DNA of 64,000 nt from Dasypus novemcinctus. Taxonomy: Eukaryota; Chordata; Mammalia; Cingulata; Dasypodidae. A model generated the notes under the pieces. That model was not told the DNA's origin. It saw nothing but the letters and a program-made list of their open reading frames with translations, and searched no databases. The stretch's first letter is position 1; every line of letters starts with the position of its first letter. A program made the position numbers and the translations under genes. Where the stretch lies: NCBI RefSeq assembly GCF_030445035.2, contig NC_080702.1, positions 28,598,053-28,662,052 on the forward strand. Direction: 5' to 3'. Positions 37,370-50,199 of this stretch are shown here, one piece after another.

Positions 37370-38465
37370 TAGTCAAACCGCTGCCTCCTGAACCTTGTGA
37401 TTTTCCAGGACTTTAAAGACTTGTTGGAGATGGGTCTGGCTGAACAGCTCTTTCCGTCTCTGTCCTCATTGTTGTTGACCTTGGGGTCTTGGGGAAGCAT
37501 AGAGACCCTCCCATCCCAAGGTCAAACTGAACTCTGAATGACATCTTCACTTCCATCATCCCTTGGTTCCTCTGCTCTCTACTCTTTACTGGTTTTCCCT
37601 ACAGAGCCACCTGCATTCTGCAGCAAACATTTGAAGTTGTACTAACTATAGCTGTGTCCATAGTTTTGGCTAAAAAACATCACATGTTTCTGTCATTCAA
37701 AATCACTGTACTAGGTGGAAGGATGAGGCAGTAGTTGATATCAGGAGTACCTGAGTCAGTTGTTCCCATCTCTTCCCTGATGTAAGCACTATCTGTAGAA
37801 TCTGGCTGGATCCTCTGCCCCCTTCATTGACATGGACATACTCTCTGAGCATCCACAACTCATAACTGTGTGCAATAAGGACTCTCTCTACCTTCTACTG
37901 TGTTCTGGAACACTTGAGCTCCTCAGCACTGGGGGTTTTTACCTTGCCTTTCCTGGCCAGGATTTTTCCTAAAATTGCCTATGATGACCACATTTGATTT
38001 GGGCAACAGCATCACCAAACCTGAGAGGCCACATTCCCCGGCGTGCTGGTGTTCTGGAGTGTCTGGTTCACCTTCTTCCCTGTCTACCACGGTACCAAAG
38101 GGAAGGTCATGGTGGCTGAGGAAATATTCTCCATTGTGCCCTCCAGTGTGGGGCAACTAGGCTGCATCCTTGACTCCCAGTGCTACATTATTCATCTAAG
38201 TCAGGGGTTCTTAACCTTTTTTGTTACATGGACCCTTTTGCCAGTCAGGTGAAAACCATAGACCCCTTACTAAGTCCACACTATACTCTGTATTATTTAA
38301 TAAATATACCACACCTGCACCAACATGTCTGCACAAGAATTTTTTTTTATTTCAATTCAAGCTCACGGACCCCTTATTAAGAACCCCTGATCTAAGTCCT
38401 CATAGGAACACCCAGAAATGGATAAATAATAAAACAGGTTTTTTGGGGGTCAATAAGCATTCCAA
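37370..38465 (+). pseudogene. Vomeronasal type-2 receptor pseudogene (7TM exon)
   Basis: Remnant of the transmembrane exon of a class C pheromone receptor (V2R). In order the three frames give TALSVSVLIVVDLGVLGKHR (TM1), FLCSLLFTGFPYRATCILQQ (TM3 region), WLDPLPPFIDMD (extracellular loop 2), VFWSVWFTFFPVYHGTKGK (TM6-TM7 loop), KGKVMVAEEIFSIVPSSVGQ and CYIIHLS (TM7), then RNTQKWINNKTGF (C-tail). Several stops and frameshifts break it. A hAT element (38202-38389) splits the codons after CYIIHLS, and the reading picks up again through its target duplication. Upstream extracellular-domain exons were not seen. V2R pseudogenes are common in mammals and often lie among zinc-finger genes. Confidence 0.85.
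38202..38389 (+). mobile_element. hAT-type MITE, intact ends
   Basis: 188-bp non-autonomous element with inverted ends CAGGGGTTCTTAA and TTAAGAACCCCTG and perfect 8-bp target duplications ATCTAAGT (38194-38201, 38390-38397), the hallmark of hAT transposons. Internal sequence is AT-rich and non-coding. Confidence 0.95.
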
Positions 38466-38700
38466 TATTTATCATGGCTCTCAAATAAATAACAGACTAT
38501 AAAGACTGCAATGGCTTCAAGAACTTCTGACACCAACTGCAAATACCGAAGTAACTCAATTCTGACTAACTATAATATCTAGAGTTAGGACAGAGCCCAC
38601 AGGATAAGGGCCAAACTCTACAAAATTGCCTTTCAGGCACCAGTCACAACTTTGGGGGCCTAGGCCACCTGTACCTTTGACCAACTGGCTTAAGCTATTA
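38466..38700. other. Intergenic, no feature seen
   Basis: Between the V2R pseudogene and an LTR. Nothing recognised. Confidence 0.5.
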
Positions 38701-38705
38701 TGTGG

Positions 38706-39377
38706 TAGAGCAGTTTGATATTGTTTATGAATTCCAAAAAGAGATATTGGGTTATGTTTGTAAACTGGTCTGTTCCTCTGGGCATATTAGATTGTATTGG
38801 ATTCAGAGGTTTCACTTTTGCTTGGCTGAGTTGTGATTAGGGCTTTGATTGGGCCACATCAGTGGGAATTCGTCCACATCCCCTTGGTGGGCGGGGACTC
38901 ACAGAGAAAACTAAATGGCACAGGCATTAGTGGCATTTAATGCTGGAGCCGTGGGAAGTAAATTAACAGAGAAGCAGATAAGTGAGGAAAGAAAGAAGAC
39001 TCCATTAGACATGGCAGAGGCCCCAGGAAGTTTCAGAGACTAACCATTCACCTGATAGTTTACAGCTGGCCTTCTGGAGAGAGCAGAGCAGCTGAGCCCA
39101 GAGAGAATCAAGCCTCAGGACAGAGAGACTTATTCCAGCCTTCATCTGATATTGGAAGAAGCTGGGACCATGGAGCCCTAAGAGGAAGAGGAAGCCTGAA
39201 CTCTTACTGGTTTCTGCAGCCATCTTGTTCCAACACATGGCAACAACTTTGGTGAGGGAAGCAACTTATGCTTCATAGCCTGGTAACTGTTAAGCTTCTA
39301 CCCCAAATAAATACCCTTTATGAAATTCAACAGATATTTGGTATTTTGCACCGGTACCCCTTTGGCTGACTAATACA
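38706..39377 (+). mobile_element. Solo LTR, ERVL/MaLR-like family (copy B)
   Basis: 672-bp fossil LTR of the 20222 family, ending TTTGGCTGACTAATACA, with 5-bp target duplications TGTGG. It has AATAAA near the end and the GTGGGCGGGGACTCACAGAG promoter-side motif. Confidence 0.8.
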
Positions 39378-39382
39378 TGTGG

Positions 39383-40257
39383 TGAAATATATTGACAAGG
39401 TATTTTAACTTGGATGCACAGATGTGAACTAATCATACTATTTACTTCATGAAACATTTTCATCATCAGTCTTTGGATTTTGCATATTTGGTTTTAGTTC
39501 AGTTTTTTTAAAACTTGCTTTCTAACTTCATCCTTCTACATTCCAATGTTAATAAAGATTCTTCCTTTCAAACAACCTTCCATTGTTATTTAACCATATC
39601 TTTGAAAAATAGTATTGTTTCAAACAGGCATATTTATTCCTGACATTTTCTTTGTCCTATATCTCTCTGCTTCTACCTTGTATCATTTCCCTTCTTCCTT
39701 TCAGGAGAGCCTACTGGTAACAATTTCTCTTAATGCCAGATAGCGTCTTTATTCATCTTTATTTCTTGTTGATGTTTCTTGTATTATGAATATTGTCTGT
39801 GGCTCTGTTCCATGTTTTATTCATTCCAGGAACCAGGCTGAAGGAGTACCACTATCTTGGACATATTGGTCAACTGGCAGAGGGAAATGAGCCATGGCAG
39901 AAACATACAATGGTTGTGGAAGCACAATTTACCACTTTTCATTTCCTTGGCAAAAGCAACATTCAGGGAAAGGCTTAATGTTAGCTTGGCAGAGAGATAC
40001 ACTGAATGCTTGAGGCTAATAATACAATCTACCACATATCATACTGAAATGAAGGAACCTCCCCAAAATAATAAAATCTTAAATGAAATGAGAAAAGGGG
40101 AAATATCTTCAAAGTATCAACAATTAGGCTGACAACTAACTCTAACAGAAAACAGAGAGCCAGAAGGCAAGGATAGTAACAGTAATATGAAATCAACTTT
40201 TGAGGGGTAAGTCACTAGGATTTTGCAGCTGTTTGTAAGAACAGAATAACCTAGTAA
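39383..40257. other. Intergenic, no gene recognised
   Basis: AT-rich. Phrases such as GAACCAGGCTGAAGGAGTACCA near 39830 look unique. No coding signal, and no repeat family assigned. Confidence 0.45.
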
Positions 40258-42030
40258 TACTTTTTAAAAAATATTTTTTAAAGTATATCACTCACATATG
40301 AACATGCATAAACAATGTGTATAGTAAAGGTTGTGAACTTACAAAATAAACATGCATAACATCATACAGAGGTCCCATACATCACCCCTCCACCAATGCT
40401 TTGCATTGTTGTGGAACATTTGTTACAAACTATGCAAGAGCATCATCAAAATATTACTACTAACCATAGTCCCTATCTTACATTTGTGTATTTTCCCCCA
40501 ACCCACCCTATTTTTCACAAATATATTTTTATTACAGAGGTGTGAACTTACAAAACAATCATGCACATGTGTAGAATTCCCATACAATACCCCTTCACCA
40601 CACCATGATGGAATATTTATTACAGATTATGAGATAATATCATCAGACAATTATCACCAACCATGGTCCATAGCATACATTGGCAACACTTTTACCATAC
40701 CCCTCATTATCAACAGTACATCTTTGGCACTGTTGCAAGAATATTACAGTATTGCTATTAACTGCAATTGTATTTTTCCCATGCTTCTCCACATTCCCAC
40801 CATTCTGCAATAGTGATGTACATCTGTTCTAGCTCACCAAAGGACACTCTTGCATCCATACCATCAATTACAATTCTTATCCACCTCTGGGGTCACTGTG
40901 TTATTCAGTCCTGAGATTATTCTCTAGCTTTCTTTCAGTTGATGTTTACTTCCTCAGACTATTCTTTTCAGCCACAAACCCATTTATAAACCAGCTGCTA
41001 CACACTATATAATGTGTTACCATCAACTCTATCCATTTCCACACTTATACAGTCAAAACTCCTACATACATTAAGCATCAATAGTTCTTTTCACCCTTCC
41101 TCTTATCTTCTAATAACCGATACTCTAGGTTTTAACTCCATGTGCTTAGACTTTGTATTTAGTTCATACTGGTAAAACCATACAATATTTGTCCATTTGT
41201 GTCTGGCTTATTTCACTTGGCATAATATCTTCAAGACTCATCCATGTTATCATATGTGTCCCAATTTCATTTCTTCTTACTGCAGCATAGTATTCCATCA
41301 TATGTATATACCACATTTTGTTTATCCATTCATTGGTGGATGGACACTTTGGGTTGTTTCCAACTTTTGGCAATTGTGAATAAAGCTGCTATGAACATCA
41401 GTGTGCAGATGTCTGTGTAATTGTTTTTAGTTCTTCTGGATATATTCCTAGTAGAGGGATTGCAGGATCATATGGCAGTTGTATATGTATCTTCCTGAGG
41501 AACCACCAAATGGTCTTCCACAGAGGCTGCACCATTTTACAATCCCATCAACAATGAAGGAGTGATCCTATTTCTCCACATCCTGTCCCCACACTATTGT
41601 CTGTTTTCTTTTTTTTTAATATTGGCCATTCTGAGAGGTGTTAGATGGTGTTAGATGATATCTCATTGTTGTTTTGATTTGCATTTCCTTAATAGCTAGT
41701 GATATGGAACATTTCTTCATGTACTTTTTGGCCATTAGTATATCTTCTTTGGAGTAATGTCTATTTAAATTTTTTGCCCATTTTTAAATTGGATTGCTTG
41801 CTCTTTTATTATTGAGTTGTATGGTCTCTCTACATAGAATGGAAGTAAAACCCTTATCATGTGGTTTCCAAATATTTTCTCCCATTGAGTGGGCTGCCTT
41901 TTCACCTTTTTGATGAAGATCTTTGAATCACAGACATGTTTTAAGTTTGAGGAGGTCCCATTTATCCATGTTTTCTTTCATTGCTTATAGTTTCAATGTT
42001 AGGTTTAAGAAACCACCACCTACCACCAGA

Positions 42031-42460
42031 TTTTTTTTTTAAGATTTTATTTATTTCTCTCCCCTTCCCCTCCACCACCCCCACCCCCCACCCTGGGTTT
42101 CTGTTCTCTGTGTCTATTTGCTGTGTCTTATTCTTTGTCCGCTTCTGTTGTTGTCAGCAGCACGGGAATCTGTGTTTCTTTTTGTTGTGTCATCTTGTCG
42201 TATCAGCTCTCCATGTGAGTGGCGCCATTCCTGGGCAGGCTGCACTTTCTTTTGTGCTGGGTGGCTCTCCTTACAGGGTGCACTCCTTGTGTGTGGGACT
42301 CCCCTATGCGGGGGACACCCCTGTGTGGCAGGGCACTCCTTGTGTGCATCAGCACTGCGCATGGGCCAGCTCCACACAGGTTAAGGAGGCCCGGGGTTTG
42401 AACTGTAGACCTCCCATGTGGTAGACGGACGCCCTAACTACTGGGCTAACTCTGCCTCCC
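42031..42460 (-). mobile_element. DAS-type SINE in L1 (copy 10)
   Basis: Full-length minus-strand SINE with perfect duplications TACCACCAGA (42021-42030 and 42461-42470). Confidence 0.95.
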
Positions 42461-42762
42461 TACCACCAGATCTTGAAGATGTTTCCCTACATTTTCTTCT
42501 AGGAGCTTTATGGTTCTTGCTTTTATATTTAGGTCTTTGATCCACTTTGACTAATTTTTTAATAAGGTGTGAGTTAGGGGTCTTCTTTGTTTCTTTTGGC
42601 TATGGATATCCAATTCTCCCAGAACCATTTGTTGAATAGACTGTTCTGCTCCAACTGGGTGGGTTTGACAGACTTGTCAAAAATCACTTGGCTATAGATG
42701 TCAAGGTCTCCTTCTGAGCCATCAATTCAGTTCCATTGGTCAATGTGTCTTTGGGTTTTTGG

Positions 42763-42860
42763 TTTTTTTTTTTAGATTTCTAAAAATTTATTTCTCTCCC
42801 TCCCCCGCCCCACCCCCGTTGTCTGTGGATGCTCTATCAGTTGAGCTACATCCGCTTCCC
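42763..42860 (-). mobile_element. Internally deleted DAS SINE (copy 11)
   Basis: Only the poly-A/TTATTTCTCTCCC tail and about 40 bp of tRNA-like head (CTATCAGTTGAGCTACATCC, reversed) remain. The body is gone. Flanks share ATGTGTC. Confidence 0.8.
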
Positions 42861-43897
42861 TATGTGTCAATCTTTATACCAATACCATGCTGTTTTTACC
42901 ACTGTAGCTAGGTGATATGACTCTGGAAGTGAAAACCCTCCAACTTCAATTTTCCTTTTTAAGATGTTTCTGGCTATTTGGAGCCTCTTACTCTTCCAAA
43001 TAAGTTTGATAGTTGTGTCTTCCATTTGTTTTAAAAATAGTGGTGGAATTTGGGAATTGCATTGAAGCTATATATCGATTTGGATAGAATTGACATCTTA
43101 ATGTTATTTAGTCTTCCAATTACGAGCATGGAATAGTCTTCCAATTATTTAGGTCTTTTTAAAATTTCTTTTTGCAATGCATTGCAGTATTCTGAATACA
43201 GGCATTTTATGTCTTTGGTTAAATTTATTCCTAAATATTTTATTCTTTTAGTCACTATTGCAACTGGAATATTTTCCTGACTTCCTCCTCAAGACTGCAT
43301 TACTACTGTACAGAAACACCACTGATTTTTGTGTATTAATCTTGCATCCTACCACTCTGTTGAAATCATTTATTAGCTTTAGCAGTTTTGTTGTAGAATT
43401 TTTGGGACTTTCTAGATATAGGATCATATCATCTGCAAATAGCAGAAGTTTTACTTCTTCCTTTCTGATTTAGATGCCTTTTATTTCTTTTTCTTGCCTG
43501 ATTGCTCTAGCTAGAACCTCTAGGACTACACTGAACAACAGCAGTGGCAGTGGCCATCCTTGTCTTTTTCCTGATCTCAGTGTGAAAGCTTTCAGTCTTT
43601 CACCAATAAGAACAGTGTTAGCTGTGGGTTTTTCAAATATGGCCTTTATCATATTGAGAAAGTTTCCTTCAATTCCTATCCTTTGTAGTATTTTTATCAA
43701 GAAAGTATGCTGAATTTTGTTTAATGCCTTTTCTGCATCAATCAAAAAGATGATGTGATTTTTCTTCTTTGATTTATTAATGTGGTGTTATGCTGATGGA
43801 TTTTTCTTGTGTTGAACCACCCTTGTAGGCCTGGTATAAAACCCACTTGGTCATGATGAATAATTCTCTCAATGTGTTGTTGGATTCTATTAGTAAG

Positions 43898-44560
43898 TGT
43901 AGCAGTTTGGTATTTTGAATTCCAAAAATAGATATTAGATTATGTTCGTGAACTGTTCTTTGCCTCTGGGCATATCAGATTGTATTAAACTCAGAGGTTT
44001 CACTTTTACTTGGTTAAATGACATTGAGGCTTTGACTGGGCCAGGTCAGTAGGATATTGAATCCCCATCCCCTTGGTGTGTGGGAACTCATAAAGAAAAT
44101 GACATGGCAAAGGAGAAAATTGGAGTTTTGGGGATGCTGGAGACCTGGGAAATAAACACATAGGAGAAGAACACAGAGGAATACAGACAGCTCCATAGAC
44201 ACAGCAGAGGCCCTGGGGAAGAGAGAGAGCCTGATAGTCTACAGTTCACCTTATGAAGAGAACAGAGGATCTGAGCCTGTATAGAAACGAGCCCCAGGAG
44301 AGAAACAAAACTTATCCCAGCCTACAACAGATATTGGAAGAAACTGGGACTATGGAGCCTTAGGAGGAAGAGGAAGCTTGAACCCCTTGCAGACTTTGGC
44401 AGCCATCTTGCTCCAACACATGGCAACAGTCTCTGGTGAGGGAAGTGACTTAGGCTTTATGGTCTAGTAAATGTAAGCTTCTACCCCAAATAAATACCCT
44501 TTATAAAACCCAACAGATTTTTGGTATTTTGCATTAACACCCCTTTGGCTGACTAATATA
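43898..44560 (+). mobile_element. Solo LTR, ERVL/MaLR-like family (copy C)
   Basis: Fossil LTR, TGTAGCAGTTTGGTATTTTG to GGCTGACTAATATA, with flanking five-base near-duplications GTAAG/GTCAG. Inserted in L1 ORF2. Confidence 0.8.
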
Positions 44561-45674
44561 GTCAGTATTTTACTGAGGATTTTTGCATCTGTATTCATTA
44601 GAGAAATGGACCTGTAATTTTCTTTTTTCATAATATTTTTATCTGGCTTTGGTATTAGGGTGATACTGGCTTCACAGAATGAGTTTGGTAGTGTTCCCTC
44701 TTGTTCAATTTTTTGGAAGAACTTGGGTAAGATTGGTATTAAATTTTCTTTCAATGTTGGGTAGAATTTATCTGTGAAACTGTCTGGTCCTAGGCTTTGC
44801 AGTTTGGTGAGCTGTTTGATGTCTGTTTCAATCTCTTTACTTGTGATTGGTTTGCTGAGGTCTTCTATTTCTTCTAAGGTCAGTGTAGGTTGTTTGTACA
44901 GTCCTAGGAATTTTTCTACTTCATCTACATTGCCTAGTTTTTTGGCATAAAGTTGTTCATAGTTTTCTCTTATGATCTGTCTTACTTCTGCAGGGTCAGT
45001 AGTAATGTTCCTGTTTTCATTTTTTATTTCATTTATTTGCATATTCTTTTTTCCTTAGTCAGCCTAGCTAAGGGTTTGTTAATTTTGTTAATTTTCTTGA
45101 AGAACCAACTTTTGGTTTTATTAATTCTCCCTACTGTTTTTTGGTTCTTTCCTTCTGCTTGCTTTGGGATTAGTTTGCTGTTCTTTTTTTAGTTACTCCA
45201 CGTGACTAGTTAGGTCTTTAATTTTAGCTCTGTCTTCTTTTCTAATGTAAGCACTGAGGGCTATAAATTTCCCTCTCATCACTGCCTTTGCTGCATCCCA
45301 TAGATTCCAATATGTTGTGTTTTCATTTTTATTCATCTAAAGATATTTATTGATTTATCTCACAATTTCTTCTTTGACCTACTGATTATTTAAGAATGTG
45401 TTGTTCAATCTCCATATATTTGTAATATTTTCCCTTTTCTGCCTGTTGTTGATTTCCAGCTTTATTCCATTGTGATCAGAGAAAGTGCTTTGTATAATTT
45501 TGATCTTGTTGAATGTATTGAAATCTATTTTGTGACCCAACATATGGTCTATCCTGGGGAAAGATCCATGAGCACTTCAGAAGAATGTATACCCTGCTGT
45601 TTTGGGGTGCAGTGTTCTGTATATGTCTATTAGGTTTAGTCCATTTATCATATTATTCAAGCTCTCTGCTTCTT

Positions 45675-46075
45675 TTTTTTTTTTTTTTTTTTTTTTTAAA
45701 GATTGATTTATTTATTTAATTTCCCCCCCTCCCCTGGTTGTCTGTTCTTGGTGTCTATTTGCTGCATCTTGTTTCTTTGTCTGCTTTTGTTTCTTTGTCC
45801 GCTTCTGTTGTCATCAGTGGCACAGGAAGTGTGGGTGGCGCCATTCCTGGGCAGGCTGCACTTTCTTTTCACACTGGGCGGCTTTCCTCACGGGCGCACT
45901 CCTTGCGCGTGGGGGCTCCCCCACGCGGGGGACACCCTTGCGTGGCACGGCACTCCTTGTGCGCACCAGCACTGCGCATGGCCAACTCCACACGGGTCAA
46001 GGAGGCCTGGGGTTTGAACCACAGACCTCCCATATGGTAGACGGACGCCCCAACCACTAGGCCAAAGTCCGTTTC
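45675..46075 (-). mobile_element. DAS-type SINE in L1 (copy 12)
   Basis: Minus-strand SINE flanked by CTCTCTGCTTCTT on both sides. Shortened body subtype (GAAGTGTGGGTGGCGCCATT). Confidence 0.94.
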
Positions 46076-46772
46076 CTCTCTGCTTCTTTATTGATCCTCT
46101 GCCCAGACGTTCTCTCCAATGCTGAGAGTGGTGTATTGAAGTCTCTAACTATCACTGTAAAGATGTCTATTTCTTCAGTTTCGCCACTGTTTGCCTCATG
46201 TAATTTGGAGCATCCTGGCTAGGTGCATATATATTTATAGTTGTTATTTCCTCTTGGTGAATTGCCCCCTTTATTAATATTCAATGTCCTTCCTTGACTC
46301 TCATAACAGATTTACACTTAAAACCTATTTCATCTGATATAAGTACAGCTACTCCAGGTTTTTGTTTGTTTGTTTGTTTGTTTGTTTTGGTTAATGCATG
46401 CATGGACTATCTTTTTCCAGCCATTCATTTTCTATGTATTAGCATCCTTGTTTCTAAGGTGAGTCTCTTGTAGACAGCATATAGATGGCTCATATTTTCT
46501 TAACCATTCCACCAGTCTGTGTCTTTTGATTGGGAAGTTTAATCCATTAGCATTCAATGCTATTATTGTAAAGGCAGTTCTTAATTCACCCATTTTGACC
46601 TTTGGTTTTATCTATCATATTATTTTCACCACTCTTTTTACATTTTTAGTAATGTTTACTGATATAATCTTCATGTCTAGTCTCACTTCCAGCCTCTCTC
46701 CTGTCTTCTCTTTTCAGGCTGCAGTAGTCCCTTTAGTATTTCCTGAAAAGCCAGTGTCTCCTGGTTACAACC

Positions 46773-47485
46773 TGTGGCAGTCTCAGATTATTTATGAATT
46801 TCAAAAAGAGATTAGGTTTGTAAACTGGTCTTTTCCTCTTGGCTTGGTCCCCTCTCATTGTATTAGATTCAGCTGAGATAGTGTTGATTCAAGTATGTTA
46901 AGATTAGGGCTTTGATTCAACCACGTAAATAGGGAGTAACTCAGTTTAAGTCCCTGCCCCCATGGTGGGCTATATAAACAGACACTCACTCAAGGAGACA
47001 TACAGAAGAAGGCACACAAAGAGTGCTCCATAGACACAGAAGAGAAATTGGTTCCTTTCAGTCCTGCCATGTTGCAGAAAGGAGAAGGCTCAAACAGCTA
47101 AAGCCCCAGGGAAAGCTGAGCCATTCACCTGGTAGTTTGCAGCTGAAGAGACAAGAGCCCTGAGCAGCTGAGAAGGCCTGGAAAAAACAAGCCTGCCAGC
47201 CTACACCTTAGATTGGAAGAAGCTGGGCCCATGGAGCCTTAAGAGGAAGAAGGAAGGAGAAACCAGGCCCGCCATCATACTTTTTGAGGAAGGCTGAACC
47301 CTTGCAGAAATTGGCAACCATCTTGCATGGCAACAGACTTTGGTGACAAAATACACCTGGTGGTACCTTGAGTTGAACTCTTTAGGACTGTATAACTGTA
47401 AGCTTTTACCCCAAATAAATACTTTTTATAAAAGTCAACAGATTTCTGGTACTTTGCATCAGCACTCCTTTGGCTGACTAATACA
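46773..47485 (+). mobile_element. Solo LTR, ERVL/MaLR-like family (copy D)
   Basis: Longest copy of the family (713 bp), start TGTGGCAGTCTCAGATTATT, end TTTGGCTGACTAATACA, flanked by CAACC/CAAAC. It lies in the 5' part of L1 ORF2. Confidence 0.75.
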
Positions 47486-48419
47486 CAAACTCTCTCCATT
47501 TCTGTTTATCTGTAAATATCCCAACCTTGCCCTGGCTATTGAAAGACAATCTTGCTGGATATAAAATTCTTGGATGGCAGTTTTTCTCTTGCAGTATCTT
47601 AAATATATCATACTGCCTTCTTGCATCCATGATTTCTGATGAGAAAACAGCACTTAGTCTTATTGGGTATCCCTTGTATATGATGCATCACTTTTCTCTT
47701 GTTGCTTTCCGAATTTTGTCTTTGACATTTGTATTAGTTTTTTAGAGTAAGTCTATCCACATTTATTCAGATGGGATTATGTTGTGCTTCTTAGACACAG
47801 ATGTCTATGTCCTTCAATAGGGCCGGTAAATTTTCAGCCATTATTTCTTCAAATATTCCTTCTCCTCTCCTCCTGTGACATCTATGGCATGTATGTTTGC
47901 ATGTCTCTGGCCATCAGTTCCAAGACCCTGTTCCATTTTTCCATTCTTTTATCTGTTCTTTTGTATGTTTGCTTTTGAAAGCCACGTCTTCAAGCTCACC
48001 AATCCTTTCTTCTGCCTCTTCAAATCCTGTTATATGCCTCCAGTGTATGTTAATTTCATTTATTGCATCTTTCATTCCCATAAGATCTTCTATTTTTCTA
48101 TGTATGCTTTCAAATTCTTTGTGCTCACCCAGTGTCTTTATATCCTAATCTCTGTAACCATCTCATTGAATTTATTACAGATTTCCTTGAACATGTATGA
48201 TTAGTTGTCTCAACTCCTTAATGTTATCAGGAGGCTTATCTTATTCCTTTGGCTGGGTCATATCTTCCTGTTTCTTGGTATGGATTGTAATTTTTTATTT
48301 GTGTCTTGGCATCTGGCTTACTAGATGTATCTATTCTGGGTGTAGTTTCTCTCTTTAGTTTAGGGCTTTCTTGCCCTTTCTTCCTTGCTGGTTGTGTATT
48401 AGGATATAGTTGGTACTAT

Positions 48420-49650
48420 AAGCTCCTGAGGCTGATGCCTCCTGCATTTCCCCAGAAAACAATGAAGCTTCTCCCACCTTTCTCCTCTGCCAGGGGAAGG
48501 GAAGGAACTATAGCCATGTGTAATGATCCAAGTTGTGCAGGCCAAGACCATCTGTAGTTTCCTGGAGAGACTGATGATGTTTCACACCCCTTCCTTTCCT
48601 GCTTGGGACAGGGATGGAGCTGCAAGTGTGGACAGCAAACCAAGCCATACCAGTCAAAACTGACCAAAGTTACTCAGGTAGACTGACATAGCACTAGCCC
48701 CCCTCCTTCCCGGCGAGGGGTGGGGATGGACCCTCCAGAGTGCCCAAAAATCTAATCTGTGTGGGCCAAAAGCACCCGCAGTTGTCCTGAGAGGCTGAGG
48801 GAAGATTGTCCCTTCTGCCTTTTAAGGGATGGGGATGGAACCACAGGCACCTGATAGACCAGACCATTTGGGCCAAAAGTACCTGCCATTGCCCTGAGAA
48901 GCCAAGGAAACACAGGCCTCTCCTATCCTCCTGTGGGGTGGAGGTGGAGACACAAGTGCCCAGCAGTCCAGTCCATGCAGGCTGAAAGTGCCTGCCATTG
49001 CCCAGAGAGTCTAAGGATATACAGCTCCCCTCCTATCCTATTGAAGGGTAGGGATGGAGCCACAGGTGTCCAACTATTCAGTCTGTGTGGGATGAAAGCA
49101 CCTGAAGTTTCCTAGAGAGGCTAGGAAGACACTACCTCCCTTTTTTCCTGTCAGTGGTGGGGTGGAGCCACAGGTGCCCAATAGTTCAGTCTGTGCAAGC
49201 CAAAAGTGCTGCCATTACCCAGAATGGCTGACGAAATACCAACCCCCACCTATCCTATCGGGGCAGTGGAAGTGGAGTCTCAGGCACTCAACAAACCAGT
49301 CCGTGTGGGCCAAAAGTGTCTGCAGTTTCCCAGAGAGGCTGAGAGAACACAGCACCCCTCCTATCCTATTGGGGGGCAGGGATGGAGTTACAGGTGTCCA
49401 CATACCCAGTCTATGCAGGTGGAAAGTGCCTGTAGTTGCTCAGAGAGGCTGAAGAAATACCAGCTCCCTCCTATTCTATGAGGGGGGTTGAAGATGGAAT
49501 TGAAGGCACTCAACCAATCAGTCTGTGCAGGCCAAAAGCGCCTGCAGTTGCCTGGAGAGGCTGGTGCAGGTTCCCTCAGCTTCCTTCCTGCTGGAGAAGG
49601 TGCTGGAGCTTAGGCTAGAGCTGCAATACAATCTGGTGGAAAGAAGCCAG
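48420..49650 (-). repeat. 110-bp tandem monomers of the L1 5' UTR
   Basis: Anchors related to GGGATGGAGCCACAGGTGTC fall at 48501, 48611, 48721, 48831, 48941, 49051, 49161, 49271, 49381, 49491 and 49601: eleven units at an exact 110-bp step. Each unit also has GCCAAAAGTGCCTGC-like, CCCAGAGAGGCTGA-like and CCCTCCTATCCTA-like words. Located between ORF1 and the L1 5' end, so probably the promoter array. Confidence 0.92.
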
Positions 49651-50199
49651 TCCCTACCTTCACCGTGATTTTCAATCAGTTAAAATGGTGGCTACCAGCC
49701 TCTTTCTGACTTGGATATGTAAGTATATAAGTATAATCCTAACTGTTCTTAGGATTATACTTTAGCCAGCTGAATTTACTAATCATTAGCTGAAGTTGGA
49801 GCCTGACCATCTCTTCCTCCCATGTTTTTGGGAAATGAAGATTACAACTCCAGTCACAGAACATCTCCTGAGGCAGTATGCACTGCCAGTGGAGGATGGG
49901 CACCAGCCTCCACAGCATGTAGTGCTCTATTCGTGAATCCTCCCTGCACATGGGCAGTCTCCTCCTCCTATTCCTTCAAGGTTGCTGCAAGATACTCTTC
50001 TAGTCTTTGGGGGCCCCCAAACAAGTGTTTAAGACAACTCTGGGTGATTACTGTCCTGTAGGAATAGCTGACTCTTGGAGCTGCTTAATCTGCTGCCATC
50101 CTGCCTCTTCCCCACCTGGTCCTTTGAATTCTTAATTTTATGGATCCTTTATATATAGTCATATGATTTCCATTTAGTTCCTATAATTTTTATAGAAGG

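Larger units (their letters stand above)
40258..50116 (-). mobile_element. Nearly full-length L1 LINE, minus strand
   Basis: Reading the minus strand from 50116 (start GGGGAAGAGGCAGGATGGCA): a 5' UTR with an 11-unit array, an ORF1 region (about 48240-47490), ORF2 endonuclease and RT (47480-41900: [56 protein letters not shown]), then the C-terminus and a xenarthran 3' UTR to 40258. Subtracting inserts leaves about 7.5 kb. Interrupted by solo LTRs at 43898-44560 and 46773-47485 and by SINEs at 42031-42460, 42763-42860 and 45675-46075. Both frames carry several stops and shifts, so it is inactive. Confidence 0.9.

Noticed and set aside
48420-49650. CRISPR-like regular spacing of the 110-bp array
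   Set aside because: Eukaryotic DNA, no short identical repeats with unique spacers. It is a tandem array in an L1.
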